Below are positions 23,900-31,885 of a DNA stretch of 35,403 nucleotides, one piece after another. The DNA is from DAOQAU01 sp964640325. GTDB taxonomy: Bacteria > Cyanobacteriota > Vampirovibrionia > Gastranaerophilales > Gastranaerophilaceae. The notes under the pieces are model-generated. The model was not told the DNA's origin and did not search any database. It saw only the letters and a program-made list of their open reading frames with translations. The position numbers and the translations under genes were made by a program. Where the stretch lies: positions 1 to 35,403 of the forward strand of contig CAZXID010000020.1 of assembly GCA_964640325.1 (NCBI GenBank), given 5' to 3'. Position 1 is the stretch's first letter, and each line of letters begins with the position of its first letter.

Positions 23900-23929
23900 A
23901 AACTTGCACACAAAAAAGAAAAGTAAAAA

Positions 23930-25516
23930 ATGAAAATCAATAATAACTTAAATACAAAAAATAATATCCAATTCAAAGGGCCTTTTGACAGCCAAATTAC
24001 ACAGGCGTTGATGAGCATTGACACAAATCCGATGTTAAATGCGGCACTTGTTGACACTGTCGCAATGGTAATTCCAAGGACTTATGTTGATGGCAAAAAA
24101 AGAAACAAATATGCCGGTGCTGAAACTTTTTTCAGAGAAGCAACCGGAACGATTACCGTTTGTTTATCTTCAGGAGTAATTGCAAGTGGTATTGCATACC
24201 TTTATAACAAATTTTTTGATAAAAAAACAAATATCAAACCGAATCTTTGGATTACAAATAAGACTTTTGATATTTTAAAACATTCTTGGGATAATTCCAA
24301 CAATACCTTAGATTATGTAAAAAATATTGTTCAAAATGTATCAGGAAAAGACGGTAAAAAAACTGTCTTATGGAAAAATATTGACTGGAGTAAAGTTGAT
24401 TGGTATAAACATCCTTCCTGGGATAATATTAACTGGCACAATAAGGCATTTGCATCCATAAAACAAGAACCCAAAAGTGAAGAACAAATTGTAAAAATAC
24501 TATCTGATCTTATAAACAACAAAACGGCAAGTAAACACGATGTTAAAAATGTGCTTAAAATTCTGAATTACAGAATTTCAAACGCACTTGGAGTAAGCAA
24601 TTCACTGACTGTCAATTTTGAAGACAAAATTTTAAACACTTCACTAAGCAACTTAACAAGAGATATTTACGATGCGGGCAAAAACATATTTACAAATGAA
24701 GCTTTAGATTTAGAAAAAGCCGGCAAAAAACTCAAATCAATGAATACGACCAAAACTCTTGGTGCGCTTGCCATTGCTTCATCTTTGGGGTTAATAAATC
24801 AATATGTGAACAGACAAATTACAAAAAAACGCACGGGAAGTGATGAATTTGTAGGTCATGACAATTTTGGCTCAAATGTTCAAAAACAAAGCAAAAAAGA
24901 TAATAAAGGACTTGCTCCTTTAAAAATACTTGCAAGTGCAGGAATTTTCGCCCTTGCGATGGGGGTGATGAAAATTAAAAACCCTGCTCAATTTATAAAA
25001 AAACTTGAATTTAACGGCCCTGTTACAAGCGGAAATGCTATAAAAACAGTTTATACGGCGACCTTAATCGGAAGATTCTTAGCGGCAAAAGACAAAACCG
25101 AACTTCAAGAATCTGTAACAAGGGATTATCTGGGATTTTTGAACTGGCTTGTTTTGGGCGGATTTGTAGCAAAAGGTGTCGGGCAAATGCTCTTTGACAG
25201 AAAATTAAATAAGCTTTTTAATACTCACAAAGAAGGTAAGGGCGTTTTACATTGGCTAAATGACATTACGCCAAAATCTCACATGGAAATTGCCTCAAAA
25301 GGTAAAGATTTTGCAAGAAAAAATATTTGGAGAGTTAATTTTATGCAAGCCTCAGGACTAATTTATTCAACACTTGCTCTGGGCTTTGCGCTTCCGCTTT
25401 TGAATATATTCATATATAAAATGAAAAAAGAAAAAAATCAGGCTGAAAAAAATCAACAATCGACAAATTTATTGCAAAAATCTGAAAAACCAAAAGCTTT
25501 TGCAGGCTTTAGATAA
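23930..25516 (+). CDS. Large membrane-associated hypothetical with N-terminal QFKG tag
   Basis: This unrecognised protein of 528 residues begins MKINNNLNTKNNIQFKGPF, a basic/asparagine tag ending in F-K-G (15-17), comparable to FAFRGF in the protein at 626. The C-terminus ends KAFAGFR. Hydrophobic helices occur near 73-91, 275-292, 335-352, 403-425 and 485-512. A repetitive tryptophan/aspartate block (WKNIDWSKVDWYKHPSWDNI) near 147-167 has a W-x-x-I/V-x-W rhythm. There is no signal peptide. The upstream region is A-rich with only a weak binding site. The stop overlaps the convergent sulfur fusion gene by 8 bases. It may be a lineage-specific envelope or membrane protein. Confidence 0.75.
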   Translation: MKINNNLNTKNNIQFKGPFDSQITQALMSIDTNPMLNAALVDTVAMVIPRTYVDGKKRNKYAGAETFFREATGTITVCLSSGVIASGIAYLYNKFFDKKTNIKPNLWITNKTFDILKHSWDNSNNTLDYVKNIVQNVSGKDGKKTVLWKNIDWSKVDWYKHPSWDNINWHNKAFASIKQEPKSEEQIVKILSDLINNKTASKHDVKNVLKILNYRISNALGVSNSLTVNFEDKILNTSLSNLTRDIYDAGKNIFTNEALDLEKAGKKLKSMNTTKTLGALAIASSLGLINQYVNRQITKKRTGSDEFVGHDNFGSNVQKQSKKDNKGLAPLKILASAGIFALAMGVMKIKNPAQFIKKLEFNGPVTSGNAIKTVYTATLIGRFLAAKDKTELQESVTRDYLGFLNWLVLGGFVAKGVGQMLFDRKLNKLFNTHKEGKGVLHWLNDITPKSHMEIASKGKDFARKNIWRVNFMQASGLIYSTLALGFALPLLNIFIYKMKKEKNQAEKNQQSTNLLQKSEKPKAFAGFR

Positions 25517-27878
25517 ACAAATTTGAATTAGCCGAATTTGTTTCCGATATGTATTTTGCAACGCCGCCGAGCTCAACCCCTTCAATCAACTCTTCTTCTT
25601 TTATACCCATAACATCCATAGACATAGTACAAGCAATGAATTTTACTCCGTTTTGCTGTGCTGTTTTTATTAATTCAGGCAGAGAAAATACGTTTTTACT
25701 TTTCATAACCCACTTCATCATAACAGTCCCAAGCCCACCCATATGCATTTTGGAAAGGATAAGTTTTTGCGCACCCTTTGGCATCATAAAGGAAAACATT
25801 TTTTCTATAAAATTCTTTTTAACTTTTACATTTTGAGATTTTCTCAAAACGTTAAGCCCCCAAAAAGTAAAGAACATGCTCACTTTTTTACCGCTTGCCA
25901 CAGCACCGTTTGCTATTATAAAAGAGGCCAAAATTTTATCCAAATCATTTGAAAAAACAACAATTGTTTGCCCATCTTTATCTTCTTGAATCATTACTTT
26001 GCCCTCTCCTTTTTGTATTGCGGCTCTAATCATTTTATTTTCTCTTGAAACATTTAATAGAGTGTTTCCTGTTGTTTCGCACCAGCCTTCAACATCAAGT
26101 GCGAAGCCCGAATCCGTTGTTAGAACTTCTATTATTTGGCCTTGTTTTAATTCCTTTATGGCTTCTGACAGTTTTAAAATCGGCCCCGGGCACTGAAGCC
26201 CGCAGGCATCAAGAGTTAAAACGCTGTTTAAATTTGTAGCGTTTGTTTTGGAATTTGAAGTTACAATTGCTTTTTTATCTTTTACAATTTCTTTATACAA
26301 AAGGAATCCGCCCGATAAGTTCAAAACATTTTCAAACCCGCTTTGGATTAAAATTCTTGCCGCGACATAACTGTTAAATCCTTTGTCGCAAAAAAGAACG
26401 ACCTTTTTGTCTCTCGGAATTTCGCCCATCCTCCACCTTAGCTGGGTTACAGGAATGTTTACAGCGCCTTCTATTGTCTTGACATTGAAAGAAATTTCAG
26501 GTCTGACATCGACTATAAAAGCATCTTGCAAGTCCTCATAAAAAGCCGGTTTTGAAAGTTTTTTCAAAATATTATCAGCAGCCATTCCTGCTATATTCAC
26601 AGGATCTTTTGCAGACGAATAAGGCGGAGCATAACAAAGTTCGCTGTCTATCAAGTCTTGAACTTTGCCACCTAAGCGCATTACAGAGGCTATAACATCA
26701 ATTCTTTTTTCAACCATATCAAAACCTACAGCCTGTGCACCAAAAACTTTGCCCTCAGGCGAGAATAAAAGCTTTATCATCAAAGGAAAACTCCCGGGGT
26801 AATATCCCGCGTGTGAATTCCCCCAGATATAAACCTTTTTGTATTCAATTTCTTTTTTCAAAAGCTGTTTTTCGTTATTGCCGACACTTGCGGCTGTAAG
26901 GTCAAAAACCTTTACTACGGCGGTACCTTGAGAGTTTTTGTAAGTGGAATTAACCCCTGCGATGTTATCTGCGATAATTCTTCCTTGCCTGTTTGCAGGT
27001 CCTGCAAGCGGGATTAAGGCTTTTGAATTTGTAACAAAATCAATAATTTCAACGCTGTCGCCTGCCGCATAAATATTTTCATCCGAGGTTTGCATAAATT
27101 CGTTGACCAAAATGCCGCCTGTTTGTCCTATGTCAAGAGCGCATTGCTTAGCAAGGCTTGTTTCAGGGCGCACGCCTATTGCCAAAATTGCCAAATCATA
27201 AGGTATTTTTTTACCAGAATTAAGCTCAATTTCTTTTTGTTCAAAAATTTTAACGCCGTCAGACAGTATTAATTCCACACCGTTATCGCGCATTTGATTT
27301 TGTGCAAAAGCTGCTATTTCAGCATCCAAAGGGGCTAAAATCTGTTCGGCGAGTTCTACAAGCGAAGTTTTTATTCCCAAATGCGCTAAATTTTCAGCCA
27401 TTTCAACGCCGATAAATCCGCCTCCTATAACAACCGCGTTTTGAACTTCGTTTTTGCTCACGTATTCTTTTATTCTGTCTGCATCTTCAAGCATGCGCAC
27501 GGTGAAAATATTTTGGGCATTTATACCCTCAATCGGTGGTTTTATTGGATTTGCGCCAAGTGCAAGAACAAGCTTGTCGTAACTCATTTCATAATCGTTG
27601 TTTATTTTTACGCTTTTATTAATTCTGTTTATTGAAGTAACTTCACTATAAAGCTTAACTTCTATGTCCAAAAGTTCTTTAAAAACAGTAGGGTTTGAAA
27701 CAAGCATTTTGTCCCTGTCTGAAATCACATCAGAACAAAAATAAGGCAGTCCGCAGTTTGCGATTGAAATTTCGCCTGTTTTTTCCAAAATTGTTATTTG
27801 TGCATCTTCTCTTAATCTTCTAAGGCGCGCAGCACAGCTTGCTCCTGCTGCACCTCCGCCGACAATTAATATTTTCAC
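25509..27878 (-). CDS. Four-domain sulfur-handling fusion: CoADR-rhodanese-TusA-DsrE
   Basis: This 789-residue cytoplasmic flavoprotein fuses four modules. Residues 1-440 form a CoA-disulfide/persulfide reductase (FAD motif ILIVGGGAAGASCAARLRR, redox Cys42 in NCGLPYF, NAD motif VVIGGGFIGVEMAE). Residues of about 448-535 are a rhodanese with active Cys497 in VVLFCDKGFNS. Residues of about 553-625 are a TusA-like sulfur carrier with LDACGLQCPGP (Cys563). Residues of about 638-785 are a DsrE2-like domain with FIACTMSMDVMG (Cys750). Together they could pass sulfane sulfur from persulfides between thiols within one chain. GTG at 27878 overlaps the ArsR stop (GTGA), so expression is coupled to a regulator. 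It is a paralog of 9787-11148. Confidence 0.9.
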   Translation of the reverse strand: MKILIVGGGAAGASCAARLRRLREDAQITILEKTGEISIANCGLPYFCSDVISDRDKMLVSNPTVFKELLDIEVKLYSEVTSINRINKSVKINNDYEMSYDKLVLALGANPIKPPIEGINAQNIFTVRMLEDADRIKEYVSKNEVQNAVVIGGGFIGVEMAENLAHLGIKTSLVELAEQILAPLDAEIAAFAQNQMRDNGVELILSDGVKIFEQKEIELNSGKKIPYDLAILAIGVRPETSLAKQCALDIGQTGGILVNEFMQTSDENIYAAGDSVEIIDFVTNSKALIPLAGPANRQGRIIADNIAGVNSTYKNSQGTAVVKVFDLTAASVGNNEKQLLKKEIEYKKVYIWGNSHAGYYPGSFPLMIKLLFSPEGKVFGAQAVGFDMVEKRIDVIASVMRLGGKVQDLIDSELCYAPPYSSAKDPVNIAGMAADNILKKLSKPAFYEDLQDAFIVDVRPEISFNVKTIEGAVNIPVTQLRWRMGEIPRDKKVVLFCDKGFNSYVAARILIQSGFENVLNLSGGFLLYKEIVKDKKAIVTSNSKTNATNLNSVLTLDACGLQCPGPILKLSEAIKELKQGQIIEVLTTDSGFALDVEGWCETTGNTLLNVSRENKMIRAAIQKGEGKVMIQEDKDGQTIVVFSNDLDKILASFIIANGAVASGKKVSMFFTFWGLNVLRKSQNVKVKKNFIEKMFSFMMPKGAQKLILSKMHMGGLGTVMMKWVMKSKNVFSLPELIKTAQQNGVKFIACTMSMDVMGIKEEELIEGVELGGVAKYISETNSANSNLFI

Positions 27879-28138
27879 TTTTTAATCTCCAACGATTTTA
27901 TAATCTTTTTCACTTCGTCATTTGTTACCCTGTAGCAAATTTGAGTTCCTTTTTTAAAACCGGTTATTATCCCTGCATTTTTTAAAATGTTTAAATGCTG
28001 GGAAACTGTGGGTTGGGCAATTTTTAGCCCGTCAACCATCTTTGAAACATTACACTCGTCTTTTCCACAAAGCCCGCAAACAATCTTAAGTCTTATGGGA
28101 TGAGCCAGTGCCTTAAAAATTTCTGCGTATTTTTCCAT
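27875..28138 (-). CDS. ArsR family transcriptional regulator, probably persulfide/thiol responsive
   Basis: This winged-helix repressor of 87 residues has the dimer helix (ALAHPIRLKIV), recognition region QPTVSQHLNILKNAG (42-56), and beta-wing KKGTQICYRV. It has cysteines at 21, 24, 29 and 68. Cys21 lies in the segment IVCGLCG, close to where thiol-responsive ArsR proteins (SqrR/BigR type) hold one sensor cysteine. The second sensor position is not clear. It controls, and overlaps by four bases, the sulfur-fusion gene. A consensus promoter with an internal dyad precedes it, which suggests autoregulation. GGAGGAAAT precedes the ATG at 28138. The inducer is inferred, not shown. Confidence 0.9.
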   Translation of the reverse strand: MEKYAEIFKALAHPIRLKIVCGLCGKDECNVSKMVDGLKIAQPTVSQHLNILKNAGIITGFKKGTQICYRVTNDEVKKIIKSLEIKK

Positions 28139-28159
28139 ATTTCCTCCTTCTATTTTAAC

Positions 28160-28191
28160 ATTAGTATATTCTAATATTAATATATTGTCAA
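28160..28191 (-). promoter_or_regulatory. arsR promoter with overlapping operator dyad
   Basis: Reverse strand: TTGACA (28191-28186), 17-base spacer, TATACT (28168-28163). The dyad ATTAG-N6-CTAAT (28160-28175) covers the -10 element and is a likely ArsR operator. Confidence 0.75.
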
Positions 28192-28216
28192 GAGGATGTA
28201 AAGTTTATTTTAAAAA

Positions 28217-29263
28217 TTAAACCCTTGAAAACACTTCAATGTTCACATCATCAAAAGTGTTGGTGGAAAAATACGCGCAGGAGGCAATCATCGCAGCGTT
28301 ATCTGTACAGTATTTCATCTGCGGAGCAAAAACTTTATACCCTTGATTTTCAAGTTCAAAAAACTTTCTTCTTATCTCCGAATTTGCTGCAACGCCGCCT
28401 GCTAAAACAACTTGTTTATAATTTGTTTGTTCAAGTGCTTTTTTAACTTTTTTTAAAAGAGTAGAAGAAACTGTTTCTTGAAACGAAGCGCAAATGTCTT
28501 CAACAGGAAGTTTATCCGAGGCGGTTTTAAGGCTTTGAACGAGCCTTAAAACCGCCGTTTTAAGACCGCTAAAGCTGAAATCATAGCCTTCGACCTTTGC
28601 CTCGGGAAGTTTGTATGCGTGCGGATTACCATCTTTTGCCATTTTATCCAAAAGCGGACCGCCCGGATACGGAAGCCCTATAAGCCTTGCCACCTTATCA
28701 TAAGCTTCTCCAACAGCATCGTCAATGGTTTCGCCGATTATTTTTTGCTCAGAGTGAGATTTAACCTCAATAATCTGCGTGTGCCCGCCGCTTACCAAAA
28801 GCGCAATAAAAGGCGGTTTCAGATCAGTATCTATATAATTTGCGCAAACATGGGCGTTTAGGTGATTTATCCCGATAAATGGTTTGTCCCAAACAAGTGC
28901 GAGGGTTTTTGCAGCGTTAAGCCCCACAAGAAGTGAGCCGACAAGCCCGGGACCTACTGTTCCTGCAAAAGCGGTTATATCTTGGGGCTTAATTTTTGCC
29001 TGCGCAAAGGCTTCTTCGATTACAATATTAATTGCTTCCAAGTGTTCTCTTGCTGCGATTTCGGGGATAACACCGCCGTATTTTGCGTGAGTTTTAATCT
29101 GCGAGGCAACAACATTTGACAAAACTTCCCGTCCGTTTTTAACTACAGCGCAAGCCGTTTCGTCACAGCTTGTTTCTATCGCCATTATGTAGTTGTCATA
29201 GCCCGAAATCTCGCCTATTTTAACTGTTTTATTGCTGAAAAGTGTCTTTTTTTCATTGTTCAT
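28217..29263 (-). CDS. tsaD: tRNA t6A biosynthesis protein TsaD
   Basis: TsaD (YgjD/Kae1) transfers the threonylcarbamoyl group to A37 of ANN-decoding tRNAs with TsaB and TsaE. The metal-binding HLNAH (H134, H138), MAIETSCDET (27-36), the PEIAAREH helix, LVSGGHTQ, and VLAGGVAANSEIR are all there. The protein is 348 residues long, with about 26 residues ahead of the conserved MAIETSCDET. The ATG at 29263 is preceded by TATAAT only 6 bases away, so it might be a leaderless start; a shorter start at residue 27 is also possible. It is divergent from obg. Confidence 0.96.
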   Translation of the reverse strand: MNNEKKTLFSNKTVKIGEISGYDNYIMAIETSCDETACAVVKNGREVLSNVVASQIKTHAKYGGVIPEIAAREHLEAINIVIEEAFAQAKIKPQDITAFAGTVGPGLVGSLLVGLNAAKTLALVWDKPFIGINHLNAHVCANYIDTDLKPPFIALLVSGGHTQIIEVKSHSEQKIIGETIDDAVGEAYDKVARLIGLPYPGGPLLDKMAKDGNPHAYKLPEAKVEGYDFSFSGLKTAVLRLVQSLKTASDKLPVEDICASFQETVSSTLLKKVKKALEQTNYKQVVLAGGVAANSEIRRKFFELENQGYKVFAPQMKYCTDNAAMIASCAYFSTNTFDDVNIEVFSRV

Positions 29264-29311
29264 AGTAATATTATATTACAAATAAATGGCTTAATTGTTT
29301 GTTTAAATGAA

Positions 29312-29342
29312 TAGTAAATGGTAAATAGTAAATAGTGAATGG
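29312..29342. repeat. TAGTAAA heptamer array upstream of obg
   Basis: Units TAGTAAA, TGGTAAA, TAGTAAA, TAGTGAA, TGG. The last unit supplies the first ATG of the obg reading frame (29339-29341). It occupies the place where a Shine-Dalgarno sequence would be expected. Confidence 0.65.
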
Positions 29343-30625
29343 CAAAAATGCAGTTTTTAGACAAGGCGACAGCAAAAATAATTTCAGGACATGGCGGAAA
29401 CGGCATGGTAGCATGGCGCAGAGAAAAATACGTTGACAAAGGCGGCCCTGCAGGCGGAGACGGCGGCAATGGAGGCGATGTTTATTTCATAGCAGACGAA
29501 AACATGTCAACGCTTATGGATTTTAAATACAAATCCGTCTTTAAAGCAGAAGATGGTGTAAACGGCAGAAGCAAAAGCCAACATGGCAAATGTGGAAAAG
29601 ATTTATACATAAATGTTCCTGTCGGCACTATGGTAAAGGACTTAAAATCAGGGAAAATTATCGGCGATTTGACAAAAAATTCGGATAAAATCCTTGTGGC
29701 AAAAGGCGGCAGGGGCGGTCGCGGAAACGCACGTTTCGCGACCGCCCAAAAACGCGCACCTCAGTTTTGCGAACCCGGCGAGCCTTCTATCGAAAGGGAT
29801 TTGGAACTGGAATTAAAACTTATCGCAGATGTCGGTCTTCTGGGGATGCCAAATGCAGGAAAATCCACTTTTATAAGCAAAATAAGTTCTGCAAAACCAA
29901 AAATAGCTGATTATCCTTTTACAACACTTGTTCCACACTTAGGCGTGGTGAAAAAGCCTTCCGGTGACGGGTTTGTCGTGGCTGATATTCCGGGGCTTAT
30001 TGAAGGTGCAAGTGAGGGTATCGGATTAGGACACGAATTTTTGCGACACGTTGAAAGATGTCGTTTTTTGGTTCATATTGTTGATTTAACAATGGAAAAC
30101 CCTGTTGGAAATTACAACAAAATTAATCTTGAACTTAAAAAACATTCTCAAAAACTTTCTGAACTTTACCAGATTATCGCACTTAATAAAATTGATGTGA
30201 TTTCAATCAAAGACAGAAAAAAATTCTTCAAAAAATTCAAAGAAATTTCTGACGATGTGTTTTTGATTTCTGCGGTAACAGGCGAAAATATTGAAGAATT
30301 GAAACTTTTTATCGCGCAAAAAGTCGATGAAATTGAAAAGCCGACCTTTGAAGTTGATGTTGAAGAAGATTTAGACGCATACAACAACGATGACAGTTTG
30401 TTTGAAGTTGTTAAAGTAGACAAAAACGCGTTTGCAGTTGTGGGTGGAAAAATTAAGCGACTGGCCCAAGTCAGCGATGCAAGAAACCTTGAACAAATTT
30501 TAAGACTGCAGAATATAATGAAAAATATGGGCGTTATGGACGCACTTAAAAAAGCAGGGATAAAAGACGGCGACACTCTGGTAGTAGGTCATTTGGAACT
30601 TGTTTATTTTAATGAGGAAAAATAA
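29339..30625 (+). CDS. obg: GTPase Obg (ribosome assembly)
   Basis: Obg/CgtA is a GTPase for 50S ribosome assembly and stress control. The Obg glycine-rich fold (1-160, with SGHGGNGMVAWRREKYVDKG) is followed by the G domain: G1 GMPNAGKST (169-177), G3 DIPGL (216-220), G4 NKID near 284, and SAVTGE. The C-terminal OCT domain starts near FEVVKV and ends VVGHLELVYF. At 428 residues it is full length. Two starts are possible: ATG at 29339, formed inside a heptamer array, or ATG at 29348 (MQFLDKA), which fits cyanobacterial homologs better. Neither has a clear Shine-Dalgarno sequence. Confidence 0.96.
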   Translation: MAKMQFLDKATAKIISGHGGNGMVAWRREKYVDKGGPAGGDGGNGGDVYFIADENMSTLMDFKYKSVFKAEDGVNGRSKSQHGKCGKDLYINVPVGTMVKDLKSGKIIGDLTKNSDKILVAKGGRGGRGNARFATAQKRAPQFCEPGEPSIERDLELELKLIADVGLLGMPNAGKSTFISKISSAKPKIADYPFTTLVPHLGVVKKPSGDGFVVADIPGLIEGASEGIGLGHEFLRHVERCRFLVHIVDLTMENPVGNYNKINLELKKHSQKLSELYQIIALNKIDVISIKDRKKFFKKFKEISDDVFLISAVTGENIEELKLFIAQKVDEIEKPTFEVDVEEDLDAYNNDDSLFEVVKVDKNAFAVVGGKIKRLAQVSDARNLEQILRLQNIMKNMGVMDALKKAGIKDGDTLVVGHLELVYFNEEK

Positions 30626-30637
30626 CTTTTCACCTGT

Positions 30638-31159
30638 TCACCTTTTAATCGCTCCCCACGCTCGGACAAAGCCTCTTTCATATTTTATAAGATAGTATCG
30701 TTCGATATTGTCGTATTCAATGCTTGCCTCCATATAAACCGATTTTTCCTGAGGCGGAGTCCCTGTTCTTGCAAGTTTAGCGTTAATTTTGTCCTGTTTT
30801 TTCTTTTCTTTTGACTGCTGTTTTTGATATTTTTTGTCGTAGATTTTTTCTACTTCTTCTTTGCTTTCTTCCAGCTTAAAAACAGGAATTGTGGCAAAAA
30901 TTTTATCACCCTGAACTAAAAGTAAAAACGTCCTGTCATCAGATAAAACAAGGCTGTAATGCCCCGGAGGAATATAATTTCTATCTTCATCATAAATAGG
31001 ATCTTTAATTATCAAAACAGGGCAATCGCTTGAAGGATGAGCGTATCTGTAAATAGATTTGCTCTCGTCAATAAGCCCTGACGGATACATCGGATAAGGC
31101 GGGTACGGGAAAAATTCATCCATGGTTTGAGTTTGTATTGCAATAAGCCCGTCAATCAT
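30638..31159 (-). CDS. Hypothetical protein coupled to rnpA
   Basis: This 173-residue soluble protein is not recognised. The N-terminus has a proline/tyrosine-rich EFFPYPPYPMYPSGL stretch and then a beta-rich segment (SIYRYAHPSSDCPVLIIKDP, GHYSLVLSDDRTFLLL). A very basic/acidic coiled helix follows (KEEVEKIYDKKYQKQQSKEK), and a short beta C-terminus. It overlaps rnpA by four bases (ATGA), so it is translationally coupled. In most bacteria yidD/yidC follow rnpA; here this gene occupies the place. Function is unknown. Confidence 0.75.
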   Translation of the reverse strand: MIDGLIAIQTQTMDEFFPYPPYPMYPSGLIDESKSIYRYAHPSSDCPVLIIKDPIYDEDRNYIPPGHYSLVLSDDRTFLLLVQGDKIFATIPVFKLEESKEEVEKIYDKKYQKQQSKEKKKQDKINAKLARTGTPPQEKSVYMEASIEYDNIERYYLIKYERGFVRAWGAIKR

Positions 31160-31518
31160 TTTATTTTTATCCCGTTAAGAAGTTTAAAAACAGTTTCATT
31201 AATCTGCGGAAAACTTTGCCCTAAAGCTTTTTCCTGCCCAACAAAAATTAACGACATAAATTTTTGCGACCTGTCAATTTTACCCTCTTTTAATAAAATT
31301 CTGTAACCTTCTCTCATCAAGCGCTTGAGCCTATTTCTTTTAACGGCGCGCTTGTGTGTTTTTTTGCTCACCACAAAACCGACTTTAGTAGGCATTTGAA
31401 AATCTGTTTTTAGCTTCCCCACCCAAAGCACAATACCCGAAAAAGCGTAAGAATGTCTTATGCGATAAGTCGCACTAAATGCAGAGTCTTTTTTTAATCT
31501 CAAATCCTTTTTCAACAT
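31156..31518 (-). CDS. rnpA: Ribonuclease P protein component
   Basis: RnpA is the basic protein subunit that assists RNase P RNA in 5' maturation of tRNAs. The signature GFVVSKKTHKRAVKRNRLKR followed by LMREGYR is clear. I place the start at the ATG at 31518 (MLKKDLRLKKDSAFS), 120 residues, a normal length. An upstream TTG would add 12 residues that do not match the family. No good ribosome binding site is seen. It follows rpmH, with a terminator-like hairpin between them. Confidence 0.92.
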   Translation of the reverse strand: MLKKDLRLKKDSAFSATYRIRHSYAFSGIVLWVGKLKTDFQMPTKVGFVVSKKTHKRAVKRNRLKRLMREGYRILLKEGKIDRSQKFMSLIFVGQEKALGQSFPQINETVFKLLNGIKIK

Positions 31519-31576
31519 GCTTAAATAATTGCATAAATAAGGAGCCGTGTCCAATGACGAGTTAAATATATGAGTT

Positions 31577-31608
31577 AAAAAAAAGCGAATAGTTTTTAAA
31601 AACTATTC
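31577..31608 (-). terminator. Terminator/attenuator between rpmH and rnpA
   Basis: Perfect inverted repeat GAATAGTTTTT / AAAAACTATTC (31587-31608). In the direction of rpmH transcription it is followed by GC and then eight T residues. It would uncouple the highly expressed L34 gene from rnpA. Confidence 0.75.
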
Positions 31609-31610
31609 AC

Positions 31611-31634
31611 CTTATAAACTTATAATCTTATAAA
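31611..31634. repeat. CTTATAAA octamer array after rpmH
   Basis: CTTATAAA, CTTATAAT, CTTATAAA in tandem, 4 bases from the rpmH stop codon. The period is 8. Confidence 0.65.
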
Positions 31635-31638
31635 CTAA

Positions 31639-31791
31639 CTACGCTCTTTTACTTCCTTCAACCGCCAATTTATGACGACCTCTTGCTCTGCGTCTGTTCA
31701 AAACTTCTCTGCCGCCATCGGTTGCCATTCTTGCTCTAAATCCGCTGACTTTTTGTCTTTTTATTTTTGTTCCTTCAAGTGTACGTCTCAT
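31639..31791 (-). CDS. rpmH: Ribosomal protein L34
   Basis: This is a 50S ribosomal protein of 50 residues. The ATG at 31791 gives MRRTLEGTKIKRQKVSGFRA followed by RMATDGGREVLNRRRARGRH. The RTLEGT start is of the cyanobacterial kind, which supports the phylogenetic placement. CAGGAG lies 11 bases upstream. A longer in-frame start at 31857 would add 22 unlikely residues. It heads the rpmH-rnpA operon, with a terminator-like hairpin after it. Confidence 0.97.
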   Translation of the reverse strand: MRRTLEGTKIKRQKVSGFRARMATDGGREVLNRRRARGRHKLAVEGSKRA

Positions 31792-31828
31792 GCTATTTAT
31801 TCTCCTGTATTTTAGTGTTAGTATTTTG

Positions 31829-31857
31829 ATGTTATTATAAAAGTAACACTTAGTCAA
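31829..31857 (-). promoter_or_regulatory. rpmH promoter
   Basis: Reverse strand: TTGACT (31857-31852), a 17-base spacer, and TAACAT (31834-31829). Transcription would start near 31822, about 30 bases before the rpmH ATG. Confidence 0.5.
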
Positions 31858-31885
31858 TCATTCACTAACTATAAGGTTAATTATT

